A DNA stretch of 64,000 nt, from IMG/VR virus record IMGVR_UViG_3300009034_000001, positions 124,001 to 188,000 of that record. The stretch is one strand, 5' to 3'. Every line of letters begins with the position of its first letter. Positions within the stretch are counted from its first letter, which is position 1. Of the stretch, positions 26,828 to 35,307 are shown in pieces. The translations under genes and the position numbers were made by a program. Below the pieces are notes generated by a model that had not been told where the DNA came from, ran no database searches, and was given only the letters and a program-made list of their open reading frames with translations. This stretch comes from a virus.

Positions 26828-27031
26828 CTACCACCACGAATTTATATCATTCCAAACCTCTTGTCTAAGTTCCTCCATCGACTCCGCAGAAACCGAACCA
26901 TCGCTACTTTTCAAATGGTACAAACTACCGACTCCTCTAGAAAATAAACGTTGGAAAAACGTACTCATTGCAATCCTAGCAACCGCTTTATTATGTTCTT
27001 GAAATTTTTTCTCAGTAAGAAAAATCTTCAT
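26828..27031 (-). CDS. Small hypothetical protein
   Basis: About 67 residues. The start at 27031 follows AAGGAGG. Basic N-terminus, acidic C-terminal helix (SMEELRQEVWNDI). Unrecognised. Confidence 0.5.
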   Translation of the reverse strand: MKIFLTEKKFQEHNKAVARIAMSTFFQRLFSRGVGSLYHLKSSDGSVSAESMEELRQEVWNDINSWW

Positions 27032-27078
27032 CTTTCCCTCCTTAATCCGAATCACACATAACAGTATTTCTTAACATA

Positions 27079-28254
27079 CTATATAACCCTTTTAAGCCTT
27101 ATTGTGTTAAAGTTATACTTCCTTCCCTTCTTGGCACAATTAATCCACATTCCAAGTGACCTTTGAACAATATCCGCGGTAAAGTCAAACTTGCCATCAA
27201 ACATAGACGAGCCAACACCATAAGCATAAACCGGCAAATCTAACCTTTCAAATTTGGAAATCTTCTCCGGCGTAAATCCGCCACTAACTACAATCTTAAT
27301 ATCACTAAAGAATTGACGTCCTACGCTCCCTACCTTAAAGTCCAAAGACCTGTTTCGTAATGCTAAAAAAACATTTTTTACCAATTGTGGGTTGACTCCA
27401 GTTATTTCATGTAAATTATGCGGCACAAATGTACCTTCATCATCTATAGAATCCAACACCGACTTATCCACCATCGTTCCAGATGTATCTAGTCTTACAC
27501 CAAACAGTTTGTATCGTGGATCTCTTGTTTCCTGATATTTTAACCACATTGCATTTGCAACATCCAAAGATGTCTTTACGGAATCGTTGTCAAAATCAAC
27601 AAGCACAACTCTCTTTACCATTGGATCAATAAATTGACAAAACTTAAGTGTAGCCGTTACTGTATCTCCGCCATAGGCAGCAATTAATCCATGAGGCATC
27701 GTTCCAATGCCTTTTTCTCCCCACCACCAACCTTGGGCGTCAGTCGACACGCCTCCGCATAATGGCAGACCAGCAGCTTCTCTGCCAACAGAATAAGAGT
27801 ACCCATCTTTAGGCTGTACAGTATAACTATCAAATCTGGCAGGAAAGAAAAGAATTGGTTTACCCTTCGCAGCTTTCACGCACCTATAAACATTAGTTGC
27901 AACCTTAGTACCTCTCGCTAAAGTGCCCAAGTATACAGTCTCAAGATGTGCAAACAGTGAATAATCGCCCTCAATTAACATTACCGTTTCCCAAGCGTTT
28001 ATAATATCGCCATCACGTAAAGACCTAATCGTAAGCTTTTCAAAACTTGTGTTTAAAATTTGTTTCATTATATGAATTGACTCATCAATGCCACACAAGC
28101 ATGCGTTATTATTCTTCTGGAAAATCTGAATCCTGACAATGGGACGATGATGATCCCACTCCAAAATTCGTTTGGTATTGTTGAAGTATTCGTCGGTGTA
28201 GCTTCCAAACTTTATCACAGGTTCAACTTTTACACGATTACAATTTAATTTCAT
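27079..28254 (-). CDS. Nicotinate phosphoribosyltransferase
   Basis: About 391 residues. It shows the NAPRTase features: EGDYSLFAHLETVYLGTLARGT, the ARRFD-like FFPARFD segment, the GTMPH motif (IGTMPHGLIAAYGGD) carrying the phosphorylated His, and the C-terminal SGGFTPEKI and YGVGSSMF. It makes nicotinate mononucleotide from nicotinate and PRPP, the entry to NAD salvage. A start at 28254 with AAGGA upstream is chosen over a longer frame. A macro domain is found at 32654. Confidence 0.87.
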   Translation of the reverse strand: MKLNCNRVKVEPVIKFGSYTDEYFNNTKRILEWDHHRPIVRIQIFQKNNNACLCGIDESIHIMKQILNTSFEKLTIRSLRDGDIINAWETVMLIEGDYSLFAHLETVYLGTLARGTKVATNVYRCVKAAKGKPILFFPARFDSYTVQPKDGYSYSVGREAAGLPLCGGVSTDAQGWWWGEKGIGTMPHGLIAAYGGDTVTATLKFCQFIDPMVKRVVLVDFDNDSVKTSLDVANAMWLKYQETRDPRYKLFGVRLDTSGTMVDKSVLDSIDDEGTFVPHNLHEITGVNPQLVKNVFLALRNRSLDFKVGSVGRQFFSDIKIVVSGGFTPEKISKFERLDLPVYAYGVGSSMFDGKFDFTADIVQRSLGMWINCAKKGRKYNFNTIRLKRVI

Positions 28255-28480
28255 ATTCCTTACCCTTTTTATCTGGTTTGTAGGTTGTCTCACATTGAGG
28301 ACTAGACAAACTCATATCGTTGTTTATACAAAGCTCCTTCATAGCCTGACAAATTATCCAACGAGGATACGTCAAATCCGTAGCAAACATCATAAACATT
28401 TGTCTACGTTCACTATCAGACTTTGCAACTGAGAAACAATCCTTAACATACTTAAGCTGTACTTTCTCCTTGTCCGTCAT
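28238..28480 (-). CDS. Small hypothetical protein
   Basis: 80 residues, helical, with cysteines at positions spaced irregularly. It overlaps the NAPRTase start by 17 bases. Not recognised. Confidence 0.55.
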   Translation of the reverse strand: MTDKEKVQLKYVKDCFSVAKSDSERRQMFMMFATDLTYPRWIICQAMKELCINNDMSLSSPQCETTYKPDKKGKEYEIKL

Positions 28481-28512
28481 TGTACATCTCCCCCCTTAAG
28501 TGTTTGTAACAT

Positions 28513-28731
28513 TTATGGCCTGTCACATTCAATGTGATCACGGAACCACTGGTCATAATTTTCGGAAATTATTCTCTTGCAACGTTTACACTGAAGGTCA
28601 CTCGGTCCACCGGCTCTCTTATGAACTACTTGTTTCAACTTTAATCCACAAACAGTTTTGAGTTGATTCTTCAACGAGTGATACTTTCCGTTAATTACAA
28701 TCTGTGCCCAGTAAACTGTTATATCAAACAT
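28513..28731 (-). CDS. Zinc-finger small protein
   Basis: 72 residues; CKRCKRI and H..C near the C-terminus resemble a C2HC pattern. Its ATG directly follows the stop of the gene at 28732-28950 (TAAATG). Confidence 0.55.
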   Translation of the reverse strand: MFDITVYWAQIVINGKYHSLKNQLKTVCGLKLKQVVHKRAGGPSDLQCKRCKRIISENYDQWFRDHIECDRP

Positions 28732-28950
28732 TTATGGTAGCCCCCCTTCTTCAAATAAACGATTCAAGAATTCAAGTGCAAACCAATACGTATGTGAAAA
28801 CTCAACAAAACACGTGCTACAGAATTGTTCTACTGACGGTTTACTTGGCTTTATCGGCTCAGGCCTTAAATTCAGCCAGTTATGATATGTATTTAGTATG
28901 TAAGATTCCTTTTTTGTAAACTCAACCGCTCCATCACTAGGACTAGTCAC
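28732..28950 (-). CDS. Small hypothetical protein
   Basis: 72 residues with CSTCF in the middle and a helical core (LNTYHNWLNL). GTG start. Unknown. Confidence 0.5.
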   Translation of the reverse strand: MTSPSDGAVEFTKKESYILNTYHNWLNLRPEPIKPSKPSVEQFCSTCFVEFSHTYWFALEFLNRLFEEGGLP

Positions 28951-28985
28951 TTAACCCCCTCACTTTCATATCAAGCTCGCAAGCC

Positions 28986-29567
28986 TCATGGTTCCGGCGT
29001 GGTTATAACACGATCTCCGGTCACTAGGCCAGTCAGGTTGAGTTCATTATGCTCACCGCCAGAGCTACAAACTAGTGGAGCCTGAAAGTGTAAAGAAGCC
29101 GATTGTTGCAAGGCCCGCCACGCTTTAAATTGATGTTCATCAAACATATTAAAACCCACACAGTGAGTAATTACATCCACCGTCACATCTTGAGTCCACC
29201 ACAAATGAGGTTGAAGTATTTCAGCACAAAGAAGTGGTAGAACTGCTATCTGATTACGACCTTGCGGATTATTAACAGTAATTACCCTAATTGGACCCAT
29301 TGGCGCAATAATTCCTTCAGCGATGTCCCAACTTGTTAGTACTCTTTTTGTGCGAGAAAAACTACTGGTACAAGTGTTAATATAAATTTCGCGTGAAGGC
29401 CTCTTCCTATCATATACGCCAAATACCCATACCGAATCATGCCAATCCTTTGGAATTTTAAAATCCGGGTTTGCAAAATCTTCAGAACCAACAACTAATT
29501 TCATATCGCCAAACTGAACGGCAATAAGATTTTTCCTACTTATGTCCAGGATTTCCATATCTTTCAC
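28986..29567 (-). CDS. Carbon-nitrogen hydrolase-like protein (tentative)
   Basis: 193 residues. Three segments fit the nitrilase Glu-Lys-Cys triad: LVVGSEDF (Glu), a TKRVL strand (Lys) and IAVLPLLCAEI (nucleophile Cys), then AWRALQQSASLHFQAPLVCSS, similar to the helix and strand after the nucleophile. The protein is shorter than ordinary nitrilases (260-300), so it may be partial or diverged. If correct it would hydrolyse an amide or nitrile; the nearby NAPRTase gives only weak support for a nicotinamide-related substrate. Confidence 0.4.
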   Translation of the reverse strand: MKDMEILDISRKNLIAVQFGDMKLVVGSEDFANPDFKIPKDWHDSVWVFGVYDRKRPSREIYINTCTSSFSRTKRVLTSWDIAEGIIAPMGPIRVITVNNPQGRNQIAVLPLLCAEILQPHLWWTQDVTVDVITHCVGFNMFDEHQFKAWRALQQSASLHFQAPLVCSSGGEHNELNLTGLVTGDRVITTPEP

Positions 29568-29890
29568 TCTTTACTAATAAGCCCTGTTGAATTACATCGA
29601 GTACAAGATTTAACTGAAATGTTATCATGAGATATAATATCTTTAATTTTCCCATTGCCCTCACATATAGGACACACAGGAAAACTTTCAAGCCAACGTT
29701 GTAACCCCGCTTCATATGTTTCTAGGATTCTTACTCTATTTAGTAAATCATCCATCTCCTGTCTAAGTGCATGACGAAGTCGTTTAACCATCTTATACCG
29801 AAACGGCTCTCCCTTGTCGTAGTACGGGAATTTGGTATCCAAATCTTTTATATTAGACGTGTTAAATATAAGTTTCCAATAGTCACTCAT
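29564..29890 (-). CDS. DnaJ-type zinc-finger protein
   Basis: About 108 residues. The C-terminus has CPICEGNGKI ... CTRCNSTGLI, the CxxCxGxG repeat of DnaJ central domains; there is no J domain. The start at 29890 follows GGAGGG. A long helix precedes the ribbon. Confidence 0.6.
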   Translation of the reverse strand: MSDYWKLIFNTSNIKDLDTKFPYYDKGEPFRYKMVKRLRHALRQEMDDLLNRVRILETYEAGLQRWLESFPVCPICEGNGKIKDIISHDNISVKSCTRCNSTGLISKE

Positions 29891-29910
29891 TTTTGACCCT
29901 CCACCCTTCA

Positions 29911-30033
29911 TTACTTAAACAAAAAGTGTAGACAGACAGGTGAAATCTCCTTGCCGCCAATAGAGAATAGTAATGCCATAAAGGCAACCGCGGCCGTAAT
30001 TGAAATTATTATTGTAATTATTTCAGCTCTCAT
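29911..30033 (-). CDS. 40-residue membrane protein
   Basis: Single hydrophobic helix (IITIIISITAAVAFMALLF) and a short tail with one Cys. AAGGAAC precedes the ATG, which directly follows the stop of the upstream gene. Unknown. Confidence 0.55.
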   Translation of the reverse strand: MRAEIITIIISITAAVAFMALLFSIGGKEISPVCLHFLFK

Positions 30034-30231
30034 TTATGTTCCTTTACATGAGTCTTCACAAGACTCAAGAAGTTCAATTTTAATATATTTACCTTGTATT
30101 TGTGATTGACACTTTTCACAAACAAAAAGCCAGCCACAAACTTGGTCTGTAGAACCTCTATGTGCTAACATCCTAAGACTCTCTTGACCATTACATAAAA
30201 CACAACACATTATATAGTCAATTTTTTTCAT
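30034..30231 (-). CDS. Zinc-ribbon small protein
   Basis: About 65 residues. CCVLCNG ... FVCEKCQS is a two-CxxC ribbon. AGGAG before the ATG at 30231 decides the start. Confidence 0.55.
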   Translation of the reverse strand: MKKIDYIMCCVLCNGQESLRMLAHRGSTDQVCGWLFVCEKCQSQIQGKYIKIELLESCEDSCKGT

Positions 30232-30254
30232 TTGAACTCCTATAAATCCAATCA

Positions 30255-30590
30255 TTATTTTACTTTTGTTTCAAGATACTTAACAAACATGTTTGTAACG
30301 TGATCTAGTTCCTCTTCAAGCTTCTTCACGCGCGATGACAACTTAAACAGGGTTTCAAACATCAAGCCGTACCTAGCGGGGTCTAACTTAAAATCCCGGC
30401 ACGATTCAGATGTTAACATATCATGCAAGGCCGGCTCATCCGGAGTAAAACGTTTGCAACCTGACCCTGAACGTTTTGTAATCTTCCGTTTAGAACAATA
30501 CAAACACATTCGTTCCTTACCTGGGATAACACTTTCTGTATTTACTTCTTTTTCCCAGTCGTCAATGTGAACTCGTTCGCTGCTTTTCAT
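30255..30590 (-). CDS. Hypothetical protein with Cys motif and helix
   Basis: 111 residues with CLYCSKRKIT and further cysteines (GSGCKRF, SCRDF), then a long C-terminal helix. Possible zinc binding plus coiled coil. ATGA overlap with the upstream gene. Confidence 0.55.
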   Translation of the reverse strand: MKSSERVHIDDWEKEVNTESVIPGKERMCLYCSKRKITKRSGSGCKRFTPDEPALHDMLTSESCRDFKLDPARYGLMFETLFKLSSRVKKLEEELDHVTNMFVKYLETKVK

Positions 30591-31051
30591 AAACTTGCCT
30601 CCTCACGAGTAGAAACTGGCATTCCATCTTCAAGCCAGTCAATCACACCTGAAATATAATATTTACAGTTATCCTGAAAACAGAGCCAATCCTCATTAGA
30701 CTTTGCATCGACCATTTCGAGTACAAAACCTGCAATTGTTGGATTTATAACCCGCCACGCGTCGTAAATGTGATTGATATAATGTTCAATCCAAGTTTCA
30801 TTCCAAAGTTTTTCAATCATGTTATTTCTAAATTCCGGACCAACCCGAAAGGCGCCCAAAAAGTCGACCGCGTCTAAAACCCAACGATTACGGCCACGTA
30901 GAGGGCCAGTAAACAAACACTTTGTAGACCAAGCCGTTCCCCTTTCGACTACGCCATCCGGTCCTCGAAGTGCCGTTAAATAATGCCAACAATTATGTGG
31001 ATTAATTTCATATAACTCCTGTGCGAGTTGCCAAAATGTCTTGAACTTCAT
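30587..31051 (-). CDS. Hypothetical protein, 154 residues
   Basis: Tryptophan-rich, mostly helical, acidic C-terminus. No motif I recognise. The stop overlaps the next gene (ATGA). Confidence 0.55.
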   Translation of the reverse strand: MKFKTFWQLAQELYEINPHNCWHYLTALRGPDGVVERGTAWSTKCLFTGPLRGRNRWVLDAVDFLGAFRVGPEFRNNMIEKLWNETWIEHYINHIYDAWRVINPTIAGFVLEMVDAKSNEDWLCFQDNCKYYISGVIDWLEDGMPVSTREEASL

Positions 31052-31055
31052 ACGG

Positions 31056-31259
31056 TTATCCTCCTTTTTTCAAGTTAGCAAGTCCCGGAAGTACTTTTTT
31101 CTCTACTACTTTCGAAAGCTTTGAAATTTCCTTTTCAAGTGACTGAAGATTCTTTACCATCTTCGGAAGCATGGAAATACATCTAATAAGCTCAGGTAGG
31201 TCTTCAGGCATTGATTTTAACAGTTCCTTTTGTGCTTTCAACTTATCCAAAAGTTCCAT
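31056..31259 (-). CDS. Coiled-coil small protein
   Basis: 67 residues of heptad-like leucines (MELLDKLKAQKELLK ... LQSLEKEISKLSKVV). A start at 31259 is preferred to a TTG/ATG upstream that extends into the preceding gap. Unknown. Confidence 0.5.
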   Translation of the reverse strand: MELLDKLKAQKELLKSMPEDLPELIRCISMLPKMVKNLQSLEKEISKLSKVVEKKVLPGLANLKKGG

Positions 31260-31283
31260 GATACAACCCACAAGAAAATACAA

Positions 31284-31475
31284 CTATACAATTTTAGTAA
31301 AACTTAAACTTCCAGATTTCATATAATCCGTCATACCTCGATAGGTGCCACATATGAGACAAATATTACACTGAAAATTTGACTTATGACCGCAGATTAA
31401 GCTCGGTAACATCATATATCGTGGTCCATCCTTGACACTTCTAAATTTTGATTCCTTCCTCTTAGGTCTCGGCAT
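31284..31475 (-). CDS. Basic zinc-binding small protein
   Basis: 63 residues: a basic N-terminus, then CGHKSNFQCNICLICG, a likely CxH/CxxCxxC metal site. GAGGTG precedes the ATG. Confidence 0.5.
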   Translation of the reverse strand: MPRPKRKESKFRSVKDGPRYMMLPSLICGHKSNFQCNICLICGTYRGMTDYMKSGSLSFTKIV

Positions 31476-31484
31476 CAATCACCT

Positions 31485-32399
31485 CTAAACGCCTAAATCA
31501 ATCTTGTAAGAATCCACTGTCTTTTGTAGACCATCTTTAAACGGGCTTGGTAAATACCCAAGAATATTCTTTGAATTTGTAATATCAAAACTGACATCTC
31601 TAATGTCACCAAGCCTTTGTTGAACATGTCGAGCTTCCATAGATGCGCCGGTAATTTGTTTTAAATAACTAAAGAGTTCATTTACAGTATGTGACCGGCC
31701 ACTTCCAATGGGAAAGGATTTGCCACAAACAAGTTGCTTTGGTACAAAAGCAGCTAACACGTTTGCAGTAACAACATCTTCAACATAAACAAAGTCCCTA
31801 GTTTGTTCTCCATCACCATAAATTTCAACTGGCTCGCCAGTTAAAAGCGCCCTAGTAAATTTCGGCACTACGGCAGCATATTCTAAATGTGGATTCTGCC
31901 TTGGTCCAAACACATTTGAATAACGCAGTGAAACGGTTTCCAGGCCATACAATTCATAGAAAAGTCTCAAATAATGTTCGCAAGTCAGTTTTGTTACTCC
32001 ATATGGCGACGCAGGCTTAAAGTTGTTGTTGGCACCGTAAACCGAGCCCGAGGATGCAAAAATAAAACGTTTCACGTCAAATTCTCGAGATGCTATCAAC
32101 ATATTCAAAGTGCCCAATACGTTATTTGCATGACTTTCTATTGGATTATCGACGGAACGTTTTACAGAACCAATTGCAGCAAGATGTAACACAAAGTCCA
32201 TTCCATAGCACATAAAACGACAGGCCTCAAGGTCTTTAATGTCGCCACGCCAAAACCGAGCTTTCGAATTTACATTTTCAATTTTTCCATTGGATAGATT
32301 ATCCAAAACGGCAACAAGTTGGCTATTATCGCACAAATAGTCCACAAGGTGTGAGCCAATAAAGCCCGCTCCACCAGTCACTAGCCACTTATATTTCAT
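31485..32399 (-). CDS. NAD-dependent sugar epimerase/dehydratase (GalE-like)
   Basis: 304 residues. Extended SDR features: GGAGFIGSHLVDYL nucleotide-binding loop at residues 8-21, DNLSNG acidic end of strand 2, SSGSVYG and the catalytic YGVTK (Tyr-x3-Lys). It probably acts on a UDP- or CDP-sugar. It may change host surface sugars or make a sugar for DNA or virion decoration; no glycosyltransferase is seen nearby. ATG start. Confidence 0.85.
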   Translation of the reverse strand: MKYKWLVTGGAGFIGSHLVDYLCDNSQLVAVLDNLSNGKIENVNSKARFWRGDIKDLEACRFMCYGMDFVLHLAAIGSVKRSVDNPIESHANNVLGTLNMLIASREFDVKRFIFASSGSVYGANNNFKPASPYGVTKLTCEHYLRLFYELYGLETVSLRYSNVFGPRQNPHLEYAAVVPKFTRALLTGEPVEIYGDGEQTRDFVYVEDVVTANVLAAFVPKQLVCGKSFPIGSGRSHTVNELFSYLKQITGASMEARHVQQRLGDIRDVSFDITNSKNILGYLPSPFKDGLQKTVDSYKIDLGV

Positions 32400-32400
32400 G

Positions 32401-32637
32401 CTACATCAACTCCTTATTTGATTTATCTGGAGTCATATCCACTAATACAACCAAAGCGCCAAACATAGGATGTGATTCATCAGCCCTTGCAGCCAATAAC
32501 CTACCTGCGATAATTTCGCTATCAGTAAAGAACACCTTTACATCTTTCTTAAACAAATGTGGATCCAGCCTGGCCAATTCGTTCAACTTTAGCCTTACAA
32601 CATCTTTGTTATTATCCTCCATAAGCAAATCTTTCAT
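32401..32637 (-). CDS. Hypothetical protein
   Basis: About 78 residues; a start at 32637 follows GGAGGTG. It lies 2 bases from the epimerase start. Helical N-terminal half and a strand-rich C-terminal half. Unrecognised. Confidence 0.55.
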   Translation of the reverse strand: MKDLLMEDNNKDVVRLKLNELARLDPHLFKKDVKVFFTDSEIIAGRLLAARADESHPMFGALVVLVDMTPDKSNKELM

Positions 32638-32653
32638 GTCTTGCACACCTCCT

Positions 32654-33091
32654 TTACTTGTATACAACTATAAACCTGTCATCCCAAATTTTCAACACTG
32701 GCTTAACCGTGGTTTCCCAATTCAAACGTCCATATCCACAACCAGGTCGAGGAATATAAATCTCCTTAATATCTGGAGATTCATTAACATATTGTAACAG
32801 TTCCCATGCACTCCTCTCAATTAACTGAATATCTGCAGGGCCCATAAAATTTCGAGGTTTAACAGGGAAAGTAAAGATTGAATACTTTCCGTACTGACCA
32901 AGAAACCATACATGGTTACCTCCCATGGTTATCTTAAATCCAATGTCATGTGCAATCTCCGGGAACCTTTCCTTAGCCTCAAGTGCACATCCTCTCCCCA
33001 TGACGCATTGATTATAGCGAGTAACATATCCATTTGTGGTTATAGCAATATAAGGACCAAGACTCCAAATATTTCGTTTAAGTTCAAGCAT
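32654..33091 (-). CDS. Macro domain protein (ADP-ribose binding)
   Basis: About 145 residues. AITTNG, VMGRGCALEAKERFP and PRPGCGYGRLNWE follow the phage/yeast Poa1-type macro domain, which binds ADP-ribose and often removes phosphate or ADP-ribose groups. The GRGCALEA loop and the final WDDRFIVVYK are typical. Start at ATG 33091 with AGGGGTGA upstream; a TTG 7 codons earlier is possible. It may reverse ADP-ribosylation by host or phage enzymes or clear ADP-ribose-1''-phosphate after RNA ligation. Confidence 0.8.
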   Translation of the reverse strand: MLELKRNIWSLGPYIAITTNGYVTRYNQCVMGRGCALEAKERFPEIAHDIGFKITMGGNHVWFLGQYGKYSIFTFPVKPRNFMGPADIQLIERSAWELLQYVNESPDIKEIYIPRPGCGYGRLNWETTVKPVLKIWDDRFIVVYK

Positions 33092-33125
33092 AAGCTTTAT
33101 ATCACCCCTCAATTTTCATACAATC

Positions 33126-33623
33126 TTAGTGGTCTATTCTGGTAATTCCAAATTTCTGACAATGTTCACATCTACATGGGCCTTTCCACCGCCACCGATC
33201 TTCAGCTCCCATAAGGCAATAAGTTTTAATTTTGTCTCGCTTTCGGCGTTCATTAGGAATAGCCAAATTCATGTGAAGATGGAATTTTCGAGTTACGAAG
33301 TCATCAAAACTTTTCAATAATTGTTGATCCGATAAATGAATGTTGTAAGTACAATGAGAAAACCAAGTTAAACACCAAGTTTCAAGTTCAAAAAACACAC
33401 AACCCAATCTTTTTAATTTCGGATTTTTACTTAATAAAGTAACCTTTGTTCTTGGATGTTCTTTCCTTAGATGGTCTTCCCACCAGTCAATAGTATCCTG
33501 TCTTGCTTGATTCATACCAGGGTCCTCTCGGTACATCCTGTTAAAACTTACAAAGCCATCCTTGAAATCATCGTGGTCATACCAAGCAGAGACTATGTAA
33601 ATAGGGTATCTTTTCTCATTCAT
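33126..33623 (-). CDS. Hypothetical protein, 165 residues
   Basis: Aromatic and charged, with PCRCEHCQKF (C-x1-C-x2-C) at the C-terminus, a probable zinc site. Not recognised. Confidence 0.55.
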   Translation of the reverse strand: MNEKRYPIYIVSAWYDHDDFKDGFVSFNRMYREDPGMNQARQDTIDWWEDHLRKEHPRTKVTLLSKNPKLKRLGCVFFELETWCLTWFSHCTYNIHLSDQQLLKSFDDFVTRKFHLHMNLAIPNERRKRDKIKTYCLMGAEDRWRWKGPCRCEHCQKFGITRIDH

Positions 33624-33657
33624 ATCTTAATCTCCATTTATAAACACGTCAAAGATG

Positions 33658-33813
33658 CTACTCCTCAACAGGAAGGTCATCCGTATCACCAAGTACCCAT
33701 TCCAATGCGGTTCTAACGCCTTCCTCGTAGGACAAGCCAAAACACTTCCCTTCCGTTTCATGACTTACATTAATCTGCTGAACAATCTCAGATTCAGTTC
33801 TTGGGACAAACAT
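33658..33813 (-). CDS. YNKGV-AALEW family, third member
   Basis: 51 residues. FGLSYEEGVRTALEWVLGDTDDLP matches the conserved core of the tandem pair at 7430 and 7689 (Y-KGV-AALEW-LG). The N-terminus differs. It shows that the family spread within this genome. Confidence 0.6.
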   Translation of the reverse strand: MFVPRTESEIVQQINVSHETEGKCFGLSYEEGVRTALEWVLGDTDDLPVEE

Positions 33814-33861
33814 TACAACATCCTCCTTCAATTGAATGAATATAAACCTACAATAAAATGA

Positions 33862-34101
33862 CTATCCGCGTATCAAGCCAACAATCTCGCCTAATATATG
33901 GTCAACCGAAGCAGTATCCAAAGCTCCAAGTTTCCTCCACTTGTTTATAACCATCTTAAATCTGTAACTACAATCGTAAACCACTTCAGCAAGTTCAATT
34001 TTCGCCCTTTTTAACTCTTGAAGTTCCTTTTCGTCTTCAGGCTCGTATAACGCGAAGCAATTGCTATCTTTTGCGTACTTTATATACTCGCGTTTTCTCA
34101 T
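33862..34101 (-). CDS. Small hypothetical protein
   Basis: About 79 residues; start at 34101 follows GGAGGG. Helical, charged. Unknown. Confidence 0.5.
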   Translation of the reverse strand: MRKREYIKYAKDSNCFALYEPEDEKELQELKRAKIELAEVVYDCSYRFKMVINKWRKLGALDTASVDHILGEIVGLIRG

Positions 34102-34120
34102 GTTACCCTCCAATTTTTTT

Positions 34121-34360
34121 TCAAACTTTATTATATAATACCTTTGCCAGAGTTAGCAAATTCCTAAGACCTTGCCAAATTGTTAATTTCTGTTCAAAAT
34201 ATTTACACTCGCCGTGAATGTTTTCTAACTTGTGGCTAAGGCCTCTACGTTCGCGTGTGTAACGATTTGTTATTATCACTTTTGAACATGTTTCTATCCC
34301 AAATATCCCCATTAAATATACCTTGAAAAATTTACACTCTTCACAATATACTTTTTCCAT
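34121..34360 (-). CDS. Small protein with N-terminal Cys pair
   Basis: 79 residues: VYCEECKFF at the N-terminus and CKYFEQ later suggest a zinc site (CxxC...CxxF). The ATG at 34360 follows GGTGAAGGAG. Unknown. Confidence 0.5.
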   Translation of the reverse strand: MEKVYCEECKFFKVYLMGIFGIETCSKVIITNRYTRERRGLSHKLENIHGECKYFEQKLTIWQGLRNLLTLAKVLYNKV

Positions 34361-34374
34361 CTCCTTCACCTCGA

Positions 34375-35307
34375 TCAAAATGCATAATTTACTATGCTGC
34401 CTTTAGAAACCTTCTTTATATTCAAACGTTTCTTACTTCCAAAAATCACCCAATCATCAAAGCCAACAAAAGGTTTGTAAATATAGCCAACATAAGTGTA
34501 GTACTGTTTTAATACCTTAACAGTATCACCCAACGTGCGACTTCCCGTGCCTAAACCGGTTATAACATATGGAACGGTAAAATGACAAAAGTAAACAAGC
34601 TCCCTGAACTTAGCTAATTCATTCCCTTCATGCCAATCGTCAGGTTGACAAAAGAACACATCGTTATATAGTAACGCTTCCAGAACGTCATAACGTTTAT
34701 GAAAAACTTTATAACGTTTCTCCGGCATAACCGTTGGCATACCAAGATAGACAAGTTGTATAACATCTGGATTCAAAACATTTTGTAAAAACATATTTGC
34801 ATCGCCAAATCGGAAGTCAACCTGGTTAGGCTTAATCCTTGAAGTCATCCTCTCTAAATACTTCTGATTCTTCTTCACAAGTTCATTTACCGGAACTTGT
34901 AAGTCATGAACATAAATATGTTCCAACCATGCCATAATCTGTGCAGCACGAGAAAAACTTTGTGGCTGTTTCTTAAATATATAGTCAGCAATGGCCTTTA
35001 CAGTCTTCATTCTATCGCAGCATATCACATTGAGACCTTTTCTAGCACATCCATAAGGTAAGTCCAACCCACACGCAAAAGGTATAACAACTTGTTCAAC
35101 ATCAGGTGGGATATTTTCAACAATTTCATCTAAGATTAACCGTTGGGAACCCAAGATGCGAGTATCAAATATAATATCACGATCGAACTCCGGCTTATTC
35201 TTTACAGTTAATTCAAGCCTTTCATAGTTATCCGACTCTAATGATCTCACAAATTGTTTTAATCTGTCAATCCAAAGTTGATTCGCTTTATTTCTTGGTT
35301 TCTTCAT
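34375..35307 (-). CDS. Rossmann methyltransferase-like protein coupled to dpdA
   Basis: 310 residues. VIPFACGLDLPYGCARKGLNVI (in two parts of the same motif) followed by CDRM looks like the SAM-binding motif I and II of a D12-type DNA adenine methylase, in which F-x-G-...-D-N is expected. Where such enzymes have DPPY, this protein has YLGMPT (about 188-193), so the usual catalytic motif is altered. It overlaps the DpdA-like gene by 4 bases (ATGA). A role in altering or placing the deazaguanine is inferred from this coupling only. Confidence 0.5.
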   Translation of the reverse strand: MKKPRNKANQLWIDRLKQFVRSLESDNYERLELTVKNKPEFDRDIIFDTRILGSQRLILDEIVENIPPDVEQVVIPFACGLDLPYGCARKGLNVICCDRMKTVKAIADYIFKKQPQSFSRAAQIMAWLEHIYVHDLQVPVNELVKKNQKYLERMTSRIKPNQVDFRFGDANMFLQNVLNPDVIQLVYLGMPTVMPEKRYKVFHKRYDVLEALLYNDVFFCQPDDWHEGNELAKFRELVYFCHFTVPYVITGLGTGSRTLGDTVKVLKQYYTYVGYIYKPFVGFDDWVIFGSKKRLNIKKVSKGSIVNYAF

